Shown here: piece by piece, positions 16,597-25,234 of the stretch
How positions within the stretch are numbered: position 1 is the stretch's first letter
Layout of the letters: each line of letters begins with the position of its first letter
Source of the DNA: Candidatus Kuenenia stuttgartensis
Lineage (GTDB): Bacteria; Planctomycetota; Planctomycetia; Planctomycetales; Planctomycetaceae
NCBI GenBank assembly: GCA_945906725.1
Contig: CAMDRI010000040.1
Span: forward strand, 1-36,719
Length of the DNA stretch: 36,719 nt
Direction of reading: 5' to 3'
Made by a program: the position numbers and the translations under genes
The notes under the pieces: generated by a model
Told to the model about the DNA's origin: nothing
Database searches by the model: none
What the model saw: only the letters and a program-made list of their open reading frames with translations

Positions 16597-17937
16597 CTAG
16601 CCCTCAGTCAGACCAGCCTGATTCCGCACCAGCAGATGGCTATCGATGCGCGAGATCAGATCAATGGACACTGACACCACAATCAACAACCCCGTACCGC
16701 CATAAAAACCGGCGATGACGGGATCCACATTGACCACTTTGCTCACAATGCTCGGCAGAATCGCCAACAAACTCAAGAATCCTGCTCCCACAAAAGTCAC
16801 ACGAACGATGACTTGCTCCAAATACTTCGATGTACGTTCTCCAGGGCGATATCCCGGAATGAAACTACCATAGTCCTTAAGATTCTGAGCGATTTCTTTA
16901 GGATTGAAAGTGACCGCAGCCCAGAAATACGAGAAGAAGAAAATCAATCCCGCGTAACTCAAATAGTACAACGCCGGCAAACTGACGAATTGATTGAAGT
17001 ACGGAATGTCGAGCCGCATCAACAATTGATTATGCAGATAGCTGGGGATCATCAACAGGCTCGAAGCGAAGATGATCGGCATGACGCCCGATTGATTCAG
17101 CTTGAGCGGAAGAAACTGCTCGGAACCGCCAAACATCCTCCGACCGCGAACATGTTTCGCGCTTTGCACTGGGATTCGCCGCTGAGCCTGCGTGACAAAC
17201 ACCACGGCCAGGACAATCACCACAAACAAGCCGACGAGCAGTAAAATCCGATCAATCCCGTTGTCAGATCCGATGGACATCCCCCGCTCAAGTAAAGGTC
17301 TTGCAAGATTAAAGACTGCAGATGGCATCTGAGCCATGATACCGGCCATGATCAACAAACTGATCCCATTGCCGATTCCAAAGGCGTCAATTTGCTCGCC
17401 AATCCACATCAAAAACATTGTTCCAGACGTCATCATCACGGCAGTCGCAAGATGGAAGAGAAACGTGTCGTACTCGGCCAATACCATGCCTTGGCCAGTC
17501 ACGCTTCCAGCCGACATCGCCTTCACCCAAAAGAAGCTCTGTAAAAGACTAACGATCACTGTGATTTGCCGAGTGAGTTCATTGATCTTGCGCCGTCCGG
17601 ACTCGCCTTCCTTCTGAAGGCGTTCCAACGGAGGATAGACGGTCGCCAGCAATTGGAAGGCAATCGAGCAGGAAATGTAGGGCATGATCCCCAGCCCGAA
17701 GATTGTGCTGTAGCCAACCTGTGAAGCGGAAAACAGGGACGCCGTTTGCAGAATCTGTCCGAGCGGACCGCCACCGCCAGACTGTAGCTTTTCAATGTTC
17801 TGCTGCACAAGTTCTTGGTTGACGATCGGCAGAGGAACCCAAAATCCCATGCGATACACCGCTAGCAGCACTACTGTCAGCAGTAGCTTGCGACGAAGAT
17901 CAGGGATCGACAGGATCGCTACGAGTTTCTGGATCAT
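16597..17937 (-). CDS. secY: Preprotein translocase subunit SecY
   Basis: Product of 446 residues from the ATG at 17937 (a GTG one codon earlier is possible). SecY is the ten-helix channel of the Sec translocon. Visible marks include [50 protein letters not shown], the cytoplasmic loop [18 protein letters not shown], and [19 protein letters not shown] near the end. The ribosome site is weak (TGAGTG), and two hairpins stand just upstream. Length is normal. Confidence 0.97.
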   Translation of the reverse strand: MIQKLVAILSIPDLRRKLLLTVVLLAVYRMGFWVPLPIVNQELVQQNIEKLQSGGGGPLGQILQTASLFSASQVGYSTIFGLGIMPYISCSIAFQLLATVYPPLERLQKEGESGRRKINELTRQITVIVSLLQSFFWVKAMSAGSVTGQGMVLAEYDTFLFHLATAVMMTSGTMFLMWIGEQIDAFGIGNGISLLIMAGIMAQMPSAVFNLARPLLERGMSIGSDNGIDRILLLVGLFVVIVLAVVFVTQAQRRIPVQSAKHVRGRRMFGGSEQFLPLKLNQSGVMPIIFASSLLMIPSYLHNQLLMRLDIPYFNQFVSLPALYYLSYAGLIFFFSYFWAAVTFNPKEIAQNLKDYGSFIPGYRPGERTSKYLEQVIVRVTFVGAGFLSLLAILPSIVSKVVNVDPVIAGFYGGTGLLIVVSVSIDLISRIDSHLLVRNQAGLTEG

Positions 17938-17947
17938 CACTCACTCA

Positions 17948-17993
17948 GAGGGTTTTGCACCCTCGCGTCGAACTCCGTGTGTTGGCCACACGG
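17948..17993 (-). promoter_or_regulatory. Two tandem hairpins in the rplO-secY spacer
   Basis: The 69-nt spacer holds two perfect inverted repeats: CCGTGTG/CACACGG (17975-17993, 5-nt loop) and GAGGGT/ACCCTC (17948-17964, 5-nt loop). The second ends 10 nt before the secY ATG. No T-run follows either, so termination is unlikely. mRNA processing, stability or control of secY translation are possible; the role is inferred only from the position. Confidence 0.45.
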
Positions 17994-18006
17994 ACAACAT
18001 CATCAA

Positions 18007-18459
18007 CTAGCTCAGCACCACATTGCCGCCAGCCGCTTCAATTTTCTGGGCCGCACTGCGGGTCACATGACTCGCTTCAACGGTCAATGCCCGAGTCAAC
18101 TCACCTCCACCAAGCACTCGCACGATTTGACTGCGCCGCGGAATGAGTCCGGCCGAAATCATTGCGTCCATGTTCACCACCGAAACTCCAGCGTCCAGTT
18201 TCTCGAACGCCCCGATGTTTACGATCGCGATCTTCTTCTGTGCCGAATAGTCTCCAGCCGAGAACCCACGTTTCGCGACCTTGCGAAACATCGGCATCTG
18301 GCCACCTTCTTTGACTAAATATCCTTTGGCACCCGAGCGAGAGCTTTCGCCCTTGTGTCCTCGACCGGAGGTCTTCCCGTGACTGCCGATGCCACGCCCA
18401 ATGCGCTTGCGATTGGGGCCTTGACGGCCGGCTGCAGCGGTGATTTCGTGAATGTGCAT
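18007..18459 (-). CDS. rplO: 50S ribosomal protein L15
   Basis: Product of 150 residues with the basic Gly-rich N-terminus (KRIGRGIGSHGKTSGRGHKG) and the C-terminal motif VRVLGGGELTRALTVEAS. L15 organises 23S rRNA late in assembly. It follows rpsE by only 28 nt: no rpmD (L30) gene lies between them, unlike in E. coli or B. subtilis. Complete and of normal length. Confidence 0.96.
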   Translation of the reverse strand: MHIHEITAAAGRQGPNRKRIGRGIGSHGKTSGRGHKGESSRSGAKGYLVKEGGQMPMFRKVAKRGFSAGDYSAQKKIAIVNIGAFEKLDAGVSVVNMDAMISAGLIPRRSQIVRVLGGGELTRALTVEASHVTRSAAQKIEAAGGNVVLS

Positions 18460-18487
18460 TTTTAACTACTTCCCGAAACAGATGCTT

Positions 18488-18988
18488 CTACAATTTCACG
18501 CCGCGCAACCGAGCCACTTCATCGCGAGTCCGCAAAGACTTGAGCGCTTCGAACACCGCTTTGACCAACGTCAACGGGCAATTCGAGCCGAAGCTCTTCG
18601 TCAACACGTCGGTGATGCCGACCGCGTTCATGATCGAGCGAACCGAGCCACCGGCAATGACGCCAGTTCCGGGACTGGCTGGGATCAACACGATGCGGGA
18701 TGCTCCGAAACGCCCTTCGACTCGATGTGGGACAGTTTGATGAACGACTTGGACCTTGATGCGCGTCCGTTCGGCAGCACGAGTCGCCTTTTCAACGGCG
18801 ATCGGAACCTCCGGCCCCTTGCCATATCCCCAGCCAACTGTGCCGCGACCGTCACCGACCACGACCAAGCCCGCGAAGCTGAAACGCCGACCTCCCTTGA
18901 CGACACAGGCGCAACGCCGAATTTGCAGTGTGTGTTCGACACTGTCGGATCGATTTTCTGATCGGTTGTCGGATCGTTTTTCTGCCAC
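18488..18988 (-). CDS. rpsE: 30S ribosomal protein S5
   Basis: Product of 166 residues from the GTG at 18988, which has GAGGGG 4 nt upstream; a GTG at 19000 is the alternative. The N-terminal tail is a polar, repeated SDNRSENRSD. The core matches S5: VVKGGRRFSFAGLVVVGDG, VGWGYGKGPEVPIAVEKA and PASPGTGVIAGGSVRSIM. S5 takes part in decoding accuracy and helicase action at the mRNA entry. Normal length. Confidence 0.95.
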   Translation of the reverse strand: MAEKRSDNRSENRSDSVEHTLQIRRCACVVKGGRRFSFAGLVVVGDGRGTVGWGYGKGPEVPIAVEKATRAAERTRIKVQVVHQTVPHRVEGRFGASRIVLIPASPGTGVIAGGSVRSIMNAVGITDVLTKSFGSNCPLTLVKAVFEALKSLRTRDEVARLRGVKL

Positions 18989-19011
18989 AGTTCCCCTCAC
19001 GATTCACTCAG

Positions 19012-19383
19012 CTAAAACTGTAAACCTGCTTCACGAGCTCCGTCGGCCAACGCTGCGACACGCCCATGATACTTGTACTTTCCCCGATCAAACACGACGC
19101 TGGTGATACCCTTCTGAGCACATCGCTCGCCGAGCGTCTTACCAACGACAGTCGCTGCCACAACGTTTCCGCCGTTCTTCAATTGGCCGCGCAAATCCTT
19201 TTCGGCACTACTCGCGGCAGCGACAGTCTTACCAGACGCGTCATCGATGACTTGCGCGGAGATGTGCTTATTACTGCGGAACACCGACAGGCGCAATCGG
19301 CCGCTCGCAGAGCGGCGCACTTGATTGCGCACGCGCCACGTTCGGCGTTGTCGGCTTCGTTGAAGAGATTTTGTGATCGACAT
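19012..19383 (-). CDS. rplR: 50S ribosomal protein L18
   Basis: Product of 123 residues from the ATG at 19383 ([19 protein letters not shown]); TTG and GTG codons slightly upstream are less likely. L18 binds 5S rRNA. Family marks are [28 protein letters not shown] and the end [20 protein letters not shown]. Between rplF and rpsE as expected. Confidence 0.95.
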   Translation of the reverse strand: MSITKSLQRSRQRRTWRVRNQVRRSASGRLRLSVFRSNKHISAQVIDDASGKTVAAASSAEKDLRGQLKNGGNVVAATVVGKTLGERCAQKGITSVVFDRGKYKYHGRVAALADGAREAGLQF

Positions 19384-19441
19384 GTCCACACTTCGTTGCA
19401 ATCGGGCGCCGATACCACGCCGAATCTGTGTTTGTTAGAAG

Positions 19442-19990
19442 TTACTTGGCTCCCGCGCCAAACGCCTTGCCAGCCTTACGGCGGATGAACTCGCCGGCAT
19501 ACTTGACCCCTTTGGCTTTGTATGGATCGGGTACGCGCGACGCACGTACCTGAGCGGCGAATTGACCGACCGCTTGCTTATCAACTCCGGAAACGACCAA
19601 GTGCGTGTTGTCCGGAAGAGTCACGGTAATATCGGCGGGAACGTCGAACGCAACAGGCTTTGAGTAGCCGACCGAGAGTTCCAACCTCTTTCCCTTGAGC
19701 TGTACCTGATAACCAACGCCGTTGAGTTCCAGTCGCTTCTCAAAACCAGAATGAACCCCAGTGACCGCATTGTTGACGAGTGCCCGATAGAGGCCGTGCA
19801 ACGCTCGCTCATTACGACCAGTGCCATTCACCGAGACATTCAACAATGTTCCTTCCTTTGCGACACTGACCACAGGATGCAACGACACCGAAAGTTTGCC
19901 CTTCGGGCCGCTCGCACTAACCTGACCGCCAGTCACATCAACAGTGACGCCGTTCGGAACAATCACAGGCATTTTTCCAACTCGTGACAT
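19442..19990 (-). CDS. rplF: 50S ribosomal protein L6
   Basis: Product of 182 residues starting MSRVGKMPVIVPNGVTVDV, with both beta-rich L6 repeats and the signature GVKYAGEFIRRKAGKAFG at the end. L6 lies near the factor-binding site. A ribosome site GGTGA stands directly before the ATG. The gene is separated from rpsH by 88 nt containing a long palindrome. Confidence 0.97.
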   Translation of the reverse strand: MSRVGKMPVIVPNGVTVDVTGGQVSASGPKGKLSVSLHPVVSVAKEGTLLNVSVNGTGRNERALHGLYRALVNNAVTGVHSGFEKRLELNGVGYQVQLKGKRLELSVGYSKPVAFDVPADITVTLPDNTHLVVSGVDKQAVGQFAAQVRASRVPDPYKAKGVKYAGEFIRRKAGKAFGAGAK

Positions 19991-20016
19991 TTCACCGCCC
20001 GCACTAATTTCTTGTC

Positions 20017-20068
20017 GGGCAGGTCTTCAACCTGCCAAGTTTTTTGGTGACAGGTTGAAGACCTGCCC
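20017..20068. repeat. Palindromic (REP-like) element between rpsH and rplF
   Basis: Two perfect 18-nt arms, GGGCAGGTCTTCAACCTG at 20017-20034 and its exact reverse complement at 20051-20068, flank a 16-nt loop that has its own small CCAA/TTGG pairing. No T-run follows on either strand, so it is not an intrinsic terminator. The shape is that of a mobile palindromic repeat (REP/RAYT-type or MITE-like) landed in a ribosomal spacer, but no second copy was noticed in this window. Confidence 0.75.
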
Positions 20069-20078
20069 CGTGAATTTT

Positions 20079-20480
20079 CTACCAAATCTCCAGTAGCGCC
20101 TCGCCCCCGATTCCTTTTTCCTTCGCTTCACGATTGCTGAGCACGCCTTGATTCGTCGAGAGGACGAGCACACCCATCCCGCCAAGCACCTTCGGCATGT
20201 TCTCGCAGCCAAAATAAATTCGGCGACCCGGCTTGCTGACACGCTTGATACTCCGAACCACACGCTCGCCACTTGGACCGTACTTCAGATTGATCCGCAA
20301 TGTGCCCCCGGGAGCACTCTCGTTTGCGTGCGACTCGAAGTCCCAAATGAAACCTTCACGCTGAAGCGCGGCCGCAATTTGCACTTTCAAATTCGAGGTT
20401 GGAACGTCCACATGCGTTGCCTCGACTTGCAGGCCGTTGCGGATTCGAGTCGCCAAATCGCTTATCGGGTCAGTCATCAT
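20079..20480 (-). CDS. rpsH: 30S ribosomal protein S8
   Basis: Product of 133 residues: MTDPISDLATRIRNG at the start and VLSTNQGVLSNREAKEKGIGGEALLEIW at the end, split here as VLSTNQGVLSNREA and GIGGEALLEIW. S8 is a primary 16S rRNA binder. An AGGTGA ribosome site lies 7 nt before the ATG. It follows rpsN by 15 nt. Complete. Confidence 0.97.
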   Translation of the reverse strand: MMTDPISDLATRIRNGLQVEATHVDVPTSNLKVQIAAALQREGFIWDFESHANESAPGGTLRINLKYGPSGERVVRSIKRVSKPGRRIYFGCENMPKVLGGMGVLVLSTNQGVLSNREAKEKGIGGEALLEIW

Positions 20481-20495
20481 AATGAATTCACCTAC

Positions 20496-20681
20496 TTACC
20501 AACTCGCCTTTTTGACACCGGGGATCATGCCGTCCAGCGCCAAATTACGGAAACAGATTCGACAAAGCTTAAACTTTTGATACACCGCGCGCTGACGACC
20601 ACACATCTGGCATCGGCTCTCACGCCGTGAGCTGAATTTCGGAGTTCGTTTTGCTTTCGCAATATGTGCTTTTGTTGCCAT
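20496..20681 (-). CDS. rpsN: 30S ribosomal protein S14, type Z
   Basis: Product of 61 residues, the short zinc-binding form. The zinc ligands are Cys24, Cys27, Cys40 and Cys43 (CQMCGRQ then [11 protein letters not shown]), and the end [11 protein letters not shown] is canonical. S14 sits in the head of the small subunit. GGTGAGTA precedes the ATG. Its presence beside an L36 of the zinc type suggests a zinc-replete set of ribosomal proteins. Confidence 0.97.
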   Translation of the reverse strand: MATKAHIAKAKRTPKFSSRRESRCQMCGRQRAVYQKFKLCRICFRNLALDGMIPGVKKASW

Positions 20682-20704
20682 TACTCACCGACCTTGAAGA
20701 CTGA

Positions 20705-21247
20705 TTATTTGCTGCTGAACGGAATCCCCAACTCGGATAGTAACGCTCGCCCTTGATCGTCTGTGCGAGCGGTCGTGACAAATGTGATATTCATTCCCTG
20801 AGTGAACGCGACTTTGTCTGCCGGGATTTCCGGAAAAACCATCTGCTCTGTCAATCCTGTTGAGTAATTGCCGTGACCGTCGAATGACTTTGGATTCAAC
20901 CCTCGAAAGTCACGCACACGCGGCAACGCGAGCAGGATGAATCGATCGAGAAACTCGTACATTCGGTCACCACGCATCGTCACGGCACAGCCGATTTCCA
21001 TGTTCTCTCGAAGCCGAAATGCCGACACAGCGATTCGAGACTTTCGAATACTCGGCTTTTGGCCGGTAATCATTCCCAGGTGCGAAACGGCTTCTTCAAG
21101 CCGCTTACGATCCTGGGTCGCTTTGCCAACACCCATACTGACAACGATTTTTTTTAATCGAGGTACGGCATGACGATTCTTGATCCCCAGCTTTTCGGAA
21201 AGCTTCGGAATAAGTGTCTCGTTGTAAACTTTTCGCAAACGGGCCAT
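20705..21247 (-). CDS. rplE: 50S ribosomal protein L5
   Basis: Product of 180 residues with RLKKIVVSMGVGKATQD, GQKPSIRKSRIAVSAFRLR and the end motif FPEIPADKVAFTQGMNITFV. L5 binds 5S rRNA and contacts P-site tRNA. It follows rplX by 18 nt and precedes rpsN by 23 nt. Length is normal. Confidence 0.97.
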   Translation of the reverse strand: MARLRKVYNETLIPKLSEKLGIKNRHAVPRLKKIVVSMGVGKATQDRKRLEEAVSHLGMITGQKPSIRKSRIAVSAFRLRENMEIGCAVTMRGDRMYEFLDRFILLALPRVRDFRGLNPKSFDGHGNYSTGLTEQMVFPEIPADKVAFTQGMNITFVTTARTDDQGRALLSELGIPFSSK

Positions 21248-21265
21248 GACGACTTACCGCATCAA

Positions 21266-21577
21266 CTAGAGGAACTTCTGGCAGCGGCTGCACACGCGAC
21301 GCTTCGCACCATCAACCACTTGGCTCTTCACCCGCACGCCCCGATTACAGCTGGAACAATGCAATGCGAGGTTTGACACATCAATCGCAACGGGAATCGT
21401 CACACGCCCCCCTTGCGGACTTTTCGGATGCCCTCGTTTGACATGCTTCAGGGCACTGTTGATCCCTTCAACGATCGCTCGTCTTGAACCTCGGTCGATC
21501 GACACAATCTTTGAGGGACCTTGGCCGCGAAAGTTGCCGCTTAACACCACAACCATGTCTTCTCGACGCAACTTCAT
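21266..21577 (-). CDS. rplX: 50S ribosomal protein L24
   Basis: Product of 103 residues. The KOW domain is visible in REDMVVVLSGNFRGQGPSKI. The C-terminal part carries a four-cysteine pattern, Cys74-x2-Cys77 and Cys96-x2-Cys99, which should bind zinc and which E. coli L24 lacks, though many bacteria have it. L24 starts folding of 23S rRNA. It begins 2 nt after rplN ends. Confidence 0.95.
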   Translation of the reverse strand: MKLRREDMVVVLSGNFRGQGPSKIVSIDRGSRRAIVEGINSALKHVKRGHPKSPQGGRVTIPVAIDVSNLALHCSSCNRGVRVKSQVVDGAKRRVCSRCQKFL

Positions 21578-21579
21578 GA

Positions 21580-21948
21580 CTACACCACTTCCACAGCCAA
21601 GCTAACGATTTTCATGAATTTCTTGTCTCGCAACTCGCGAGCTACCGCCCCAAAGATGCGTGTTCCACGCGGGTTGTTGTCCGCGTCAACCAACACTGCG
21701 GCGTTGCTATCAAAACTGACATATCCACCGTCGTCGCGTCGCATTTTTTTCTTCGTGCGCACAATGACCGCTTTCACAACCTGCCCCGATTTAACCGCAC
21801 CCCCCGGAAGCGCCTTCTGAATACTGGCCACTACGATGTCGCCGATTCCCGCCGTTCGACGGTGTGTCCCGCCAAGCACCTTAATCGTACGCACCGTCTT
21901 GGCACCGGTATTGTCAGCGATGTCGAGCACTGTCTGCATCTGAATCAT
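21580..21948 (-). CDS. rplN: 50S ribosomal protein L14
   Basis: Product of 122 residues with the canonical start [19 protein letters not shown], the loop [11 protein letters not shown] and the end [21 protein letters not shown]14 forms an inter-subunit bridge and is the docking point of silencing factor RsfS. Its stop is 2 nt from the rplX start. Normal length. Confidence 0.97.
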   Translation of the reverse strand: MIQMQTVLDIADNTGAKTVRTIKVLGGTHRRTAGIGDIVVASIQKALPGGAVKSGQVVKAVIVRTKKKMRRDDGGYVSFDSNAAVLVDADNNPRGTRIFGAVARELRDKKFMKIVSLAVEVV

Positions 21949-21994
21949 AAGTGACTCATTTCAACTTGCTTGATTGGCGTCGAACTATTGAGAA

Positions 21995-22240
21995 CTACTT
22001 CGCTACGCGAGAAACGACCCGCACCAACTCCCACCTCTTCCGTTTCGACAACGGACGAGACTCGACCAGTTCGACGATGTCTGAGAGATTCGCCTCTTCT
22101 TTCTCGTCGTGGGCCAAGCAGACGGTTTCGCGGCTAATAAATTTTCCCGTGACTTCGTCCTTCACGCGCCGAGGAATCGACACGCGAATCGTCTTTTGCA
22201 TCTTGTCCGAGGTGACTCGTCCAGTGACTCGCCGCTTCAT
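21995..22240 (-). CDS. rpsQ: 30S ribosomal protein S17
   Basis: Product of 81 residues with the OB-fold motifs RRVTGRVTSDKMQKTIRVSI and HDEKEEANLSDIVELVESRP, the latter a close match to the family signature. The ATG has GGGCAGA upstream. It lies 19 nt after rpmC. S17 is a primary 16S rRNA binder in the body of the small subunit. Confidence 0.97.
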   Translation of the reverse strand: MKRRVTGRVTSDKMQKTIRVSIPRRVKDEVTGKFISRETVCLAHDEKEEANLSDIVELVESRPLSKRKRWELVRVVSRVAK

Positions 22241-22259
22241 TGTTATCTGCCCTTCTCGC

Positions 22260-22439
22260 CTACTTCTGATTCAACATGGTCAAGGTTCGAGCTAAATCTT
22301 TCCGGATTTGTCGGCGACGCTTCGCCTCTGCGGCATTCGCAGCGACCGTGGCGACGTGATGCAACAATTCCAATTTCAGCGCGACTTCCGTCTGCTGCAA
22401 TTGCTCCACTGTTTGAGTTCTCATTTCTTTCGCTCTCAT
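22260..22439 (-). CDS. rpmC: 50S ribosomal protein L29
   Basis: Product of 59 residues from the ATG at 22439 (MRAKEMRTQTVEQLQQTEV); an upstream TTG would add eight residues but matches the family worse. L29 is a helical hairpin at the tunnel exit, where signal recognition particle and trigger factor dock. The C-terminal RQIRKDLARTLTML is typical. Confidence 0.93.
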   Translation of the reverse strand: MRAKEMRTQTVEQLQQTEVALKLELLHHVATVAANAAEAKRRRQIRKDLARTLTMLNQK

Positions 22440-22499
22440 CAGATCCAACCTATCTACATCCAAAACAACTTGACAGTCCGATGGATGTTTGGCACTCGC

Positions 22500-22916
22500 T
22501 TATCTCGCATGCCGCGCAACCAATGACACACGCAGCGGAAGCTTATGGGCGACGCGTGCAAAGCAATCACGAGCCGCAACATGCGAAACCCCCGCTAATT
22601 CAAACAATATCGCACCAGGCTTAATGACCGCCACCCAGTGGTCCGGCTCGCCCTTACCCTTTCCCATACGAGTTTCCAACGGTCGCGCAGTAACCGATTT
22701 GTTCGGGAAAATGCGTATATACAACTTACCCTCACCACGAATGTATTGGTTCGCAGCGATGCGGCAAGCTTCGATGGTAGTCGCAGCGATGTGGCCTGCG
22801 TCCAAAGACTGAAGGCCCCAATCACCAAAAGCGACTTTCGCACCGCGGCTTGCGTTACCTCTTATGCGACCTCTTTGGCTTTTGCGGTGCTTGACCCGCT
22901 TCGGCATTAACGCCAT
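22500..22916 (-). CDS. rplP: 50S ribosomal protein L16
   Basis: Product of 138 residues: MPKRVKHRKSQRGRIRG near the start, CRIAANQYIRGEGKLYIRIF, and ETRMGKGKGEPDHWVAVIKPG, which are family signatures. L16 shapes the A-site tRNA channel. Two ATGs (22916, 22907) are possible. No clear ribosome site is seen, and the start lies 62 nt inside rpsC, so translation is probably coupled to rpsC. Confidence 0.95.
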   Translation of the reverse strand: MALMPKRVKHRKSQRGRIRGNASRGAKVAFGDWGLQSLDAGHIAATTIEACRIAANQYIRGEGKLYIRIFPNKSVTARPLETRMGKGKGEPDHWVAVIKPGAILFELAGVSHVAARDCFARVAHKLPLRVSLVARHAR

Positions 22917-23556
22917 TTGTGCTCACTCCGTCTACGAACGGTCCATTGTCGATCCAAACCTTGCAACCAATAGTGCCCTGAGCCGTCTTCGCGACCGCGA
23001 AGCCGTAATCAATACATCTCAAAATCGTGGACAGTGGGATCGAGCCACGAATCGCCTTTTCAGTGCGGGACATTTCCGCCCCACCCAATCGACCTGACAA
23101 CTGCACTTTCACACCCAGTGCACCGGATTCCATGACGGTATCCATCGACTTCTTGATCGCCCTTCGAAAACTCGTCCGCTTCAGCAATTGCTGAGCAATT
23201 TCTTCAGCAATCAGAATCGCATTACGAGCTGGTTGAGCGACTTCAACGATCTTCAAGTCCATGCGACGGCCAGTGAATTCCTCCAACTCCGCCTTCAACT
23301 TGTCCACTTCTTGGCCTTTGCGGCCAATGATAATTCCAGGACGAGCGGTATGCAGATGTACGATCACTTGATCGCGAGTTCTTTCGATTTCGATCCGTGG
23401 AATTCCCGAATATGGGTACTTATTGAGAATGTACTTCCGCAGCCGCAGGTCTTCTCCTAGCAGCGCGCTGAACTCTTTCTTCGATGCGTACCACTTACTC
23501 CTCCAGCTTTCGGTAATGCCGAGCCGGAATCCTGTAGGTCGAACTTTTTGTCCCAT
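22855..23556 (-). CDS. rpsC: 30S ribosomal protein S3
   Basis: Product of 233 residues beginning MGQKVRPTGFRLGITESWRS. The KH domain shows in TARPGIIIGRKGQEVDKLKAEL, read as GIIIGRKGQEVDKL, and the C-terminal domain in GRLGGAEMSRTEKAIRGSIP. S3 guards the mRNA entry channel. The basic C-terminal tail (APQKPKRSHKR) extends over the start of rplP, producing an unusually long overlap. Confidence 0.97.
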   Translation of the reverse strand: MGQKVRPTGFRLGITESWRSKWYASKKEFSALLGEDLRLRKYILNKYPYSGIPRIEIERTRDQVIVHLHTARPGIIIGRKGQEVDKLKAELEEFTGRRMDLKIVEVAQPARNAILIAEEIAQQLLKRTSFRRAIKKSMDTVMESGALGVKVQLSGRLGGAEMSRTEKAIRGSIPLSTILRCIDYGFAVAKTAQGTIGCKVWIDNGPFVDGVSTNGVNAEAGQAPQKPKRSHKR

Positions 23557-23626
23557 AACTTGTCACTCACTGCGACTAGAATCACCAAACTCACTCGAGT
23601 TCAACTTGAGGCCAACCCAAGCTCGA

Positions 23627-23971
23627 CTACGACAACTCCGGCACGTCCACCGCCATGAAAATGTGCGACAATCTCTTCCGAATCACAAACGCCTGACCGC
23701 GCGACATCGGACGGATCCGACGCATGATCGGGCCGGTTCCAATCTCTACTTTACTGAGCACCAAGTTGTCCGCGTTGCGAACGCCCCGATCTTCGGCATT
23801 CGCCACCAATGACGCCAAACACTTTCGCAAGAGCTTCGCGCCACGGTTTGGCAAGTATTCCAGCGACTGTTGGGCCGCACGAATCTGCTGGCCACGGATC
23901 AAGTCAGCCGTCGGTTTCAATTTGCTCGACGAAACGCGAACAAATTTCGATTCACTACGAATTTGAGCCAT
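23627..23971 (-). CDS. rplV: 50S ribosomal protein L22
   Basis: Product of 114 residues with VSSSKLKPTADLIRGQ, SLVANAEDRGVRNADNLVLS and the tunnel-lining loop GPIMRRIRPMSRGQAFVIRK. The loop of L22 narrows the exit tunnel and is where macrolide-resistance changes arise; nothing abnormal is seen. It follows rpsS by 48 nt. Confidence 0.96.
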   Translation of the reverse strand: MAQIRSESKFVRVSSSKLKPTADLIRGQQIRAAQQSLEYLPNRGAKLLRKCLASLVANAEDRGVRNADNLVLSKVEIGTGPIMRRIRPMSRGQAFVIRKRLSHIFMAVDVPELS

Positions 23972-24019
23972 GACTATCGCCTCGCGACTCTACCGGTACT
24001 TACCAGTAGATTCACATCG

Positions 24020-24289
24020 TTACTTCTTACCCCTCGCACCATGCCCGCGAAACGTCCGCGTCGGAGAAAACTCACCAAGCTTATGGCCTACCATCTCATC
24101 CGACACGTACACCGAAATATGCAGCTTGCCATTATGGACCAAAAAAGTATGCCCCACGAAATCCGGCGAGATCGTCGATCGACGACACCACGTTTTGATC
24201 GGCTCCTTCTTGCCCACCGCGTCGAGTCGCTCCAGCCGCTTCAGCAGCTTCGCGTCAACATACGGCCCCTTCTTTGCAGAACGACTCAT
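24020..24289 (-). CDS. rpsS: 30S ribosomal protein S19
   Basis: Product of 89 residues: [39 protein letters not shown] and the end [20 protein letters not shown]19 lies in the head of the small subunit and forms a complex with S13. Complete; 43 nt after rplB. Confidence 0.97.
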   Translation of the reverse strand: MSRSAKKGPYVDAKLLKRLERLDAVGKKEPIKTWCRRSTISPDFVGHTFLVHNGKLHISVYVSDEMVGHKLGEFSPTRTFRGHGARGKK

Positions 24290-24332
24290 CGCAGCACCTC
24301 AATGACACTCACAAAAAACCAAATCACAACGC

Positions 24333-25190
24333 CTAGAGAACTTGCTGACCGTATCGCCTTGAACTACGCCTTCGCAGAATCGCCGATTTCGACGGCTTGC
24401 GAGGCTTCCGAGTCTTGCCGCCCTTGGCCAAAACCCCGGACGGACTACAAGGATGACCACCGCCTGATCTTCGACCTTCGCCACCACCCATCGGGTGAGA
24501 AATCGGGTTCATCGCCGAGCCGCGGACTGAAGGCCGAATGCCTTTCCAGCGATTGCGACCGGCTTTGCCAATCTGCACCATATTGTGTTCGATGTTACCG
24601 ACGCGACCAATTGTCGCCTTACAAGCAACTGGCACTCGACGTACTTCTCCGGACGGAAGAGTGATCTGAGCCCAGTTTTTTTCGCGTGCGTTTAAGACAG
24701 CACCAGCACCAGCTGCCCGGCACATCTTGGCTCCGCCACCTGGCACCATCTCGATATTATGGATTGTCATCCCAAGAGGGATCTTATCAAGCGTCAAGTT
24801 TGTGCCGACAACTGGCTCTGAACCGGGTCCGGTATAGATTTTTTGACCTTCCTTCATGCCTTCGGCCGCCAAAATAAATGCCTTCTCTCCACTGGCGTAT
24901 TGCAACAGAGCTAATCGAGCCGAACGAACGGGGTCATATTGGATTGAGAGGATAGTTGCATCTTGGCCGTCTTTGTTATTTCGATATCTATCAACGATCC
25001 GGTACATTTGCTTGTGGCCGCCACCACGATGCCGCACGGTAATTCTTCCTTGATTGTTGCGGCCACCACGTTTCTTTTGGCGAACAAGCAGCGTCTTCGG
25101 AGCTGTTGCACCACGAGTTAGATCATCGCAAATGATGACCTGACCGGCACGTCGCCCAGCACTTGTCGGTTTGTATTGCCGAATCGCCAT
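24333..25190 (-). CDS. rplB: 50S ribosomal protein L2
   Basis: Product of 285 residues, normal for L2, starting MAIRQYKPTSAGRRAGQV. The signatures RITVRHRGGGHKQMYRIVD, VGRVGNIEHN (here IGRVGNIEHN) and the peptidyl-transferase-near GSAMNPISHPMGGGEGRR, with the conserved His, are present. L2 is needed for subunit joining and peptide transfer. 44 nt from rplW. Confidence 0.98.
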   Translation of the reverse strand: MAIRQYKPTSAGRRAGQVIICDDLTRGATAPKTLLVRQKKRGGRNNQGRITVRHRGGGHKQMYRIVDRYRNNKDGQDATILSIQYDPVRSARLALLQYASGEKAFILAAEGMKEGQKIYTGPGSEPVVGTNLTLDKIPLGMTIHNIEMVPGGGAKMCRAAGAGAVLNAREKNWAQITLPSGEVRRVPVACKATIGRVGNIEHNMVQIGKAGRNRWKGIRPSVRGSAMNPISHPMGGGEGRRSGGGHPCSPSGVLAKGGKTRKPRKPSKSAILRRRSSRRYGQQVL

Positions 25191-25234
25191 TGCGTTTCCT
25201 TAAACTCACTTCGCTGCCTGCAATCGGTCACCGA

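Noticed and set aside
18460-18487. Possible rpmD between rpsE and rplO
   Set aside because: Only 28 nt are available, so no L30 gene fits.
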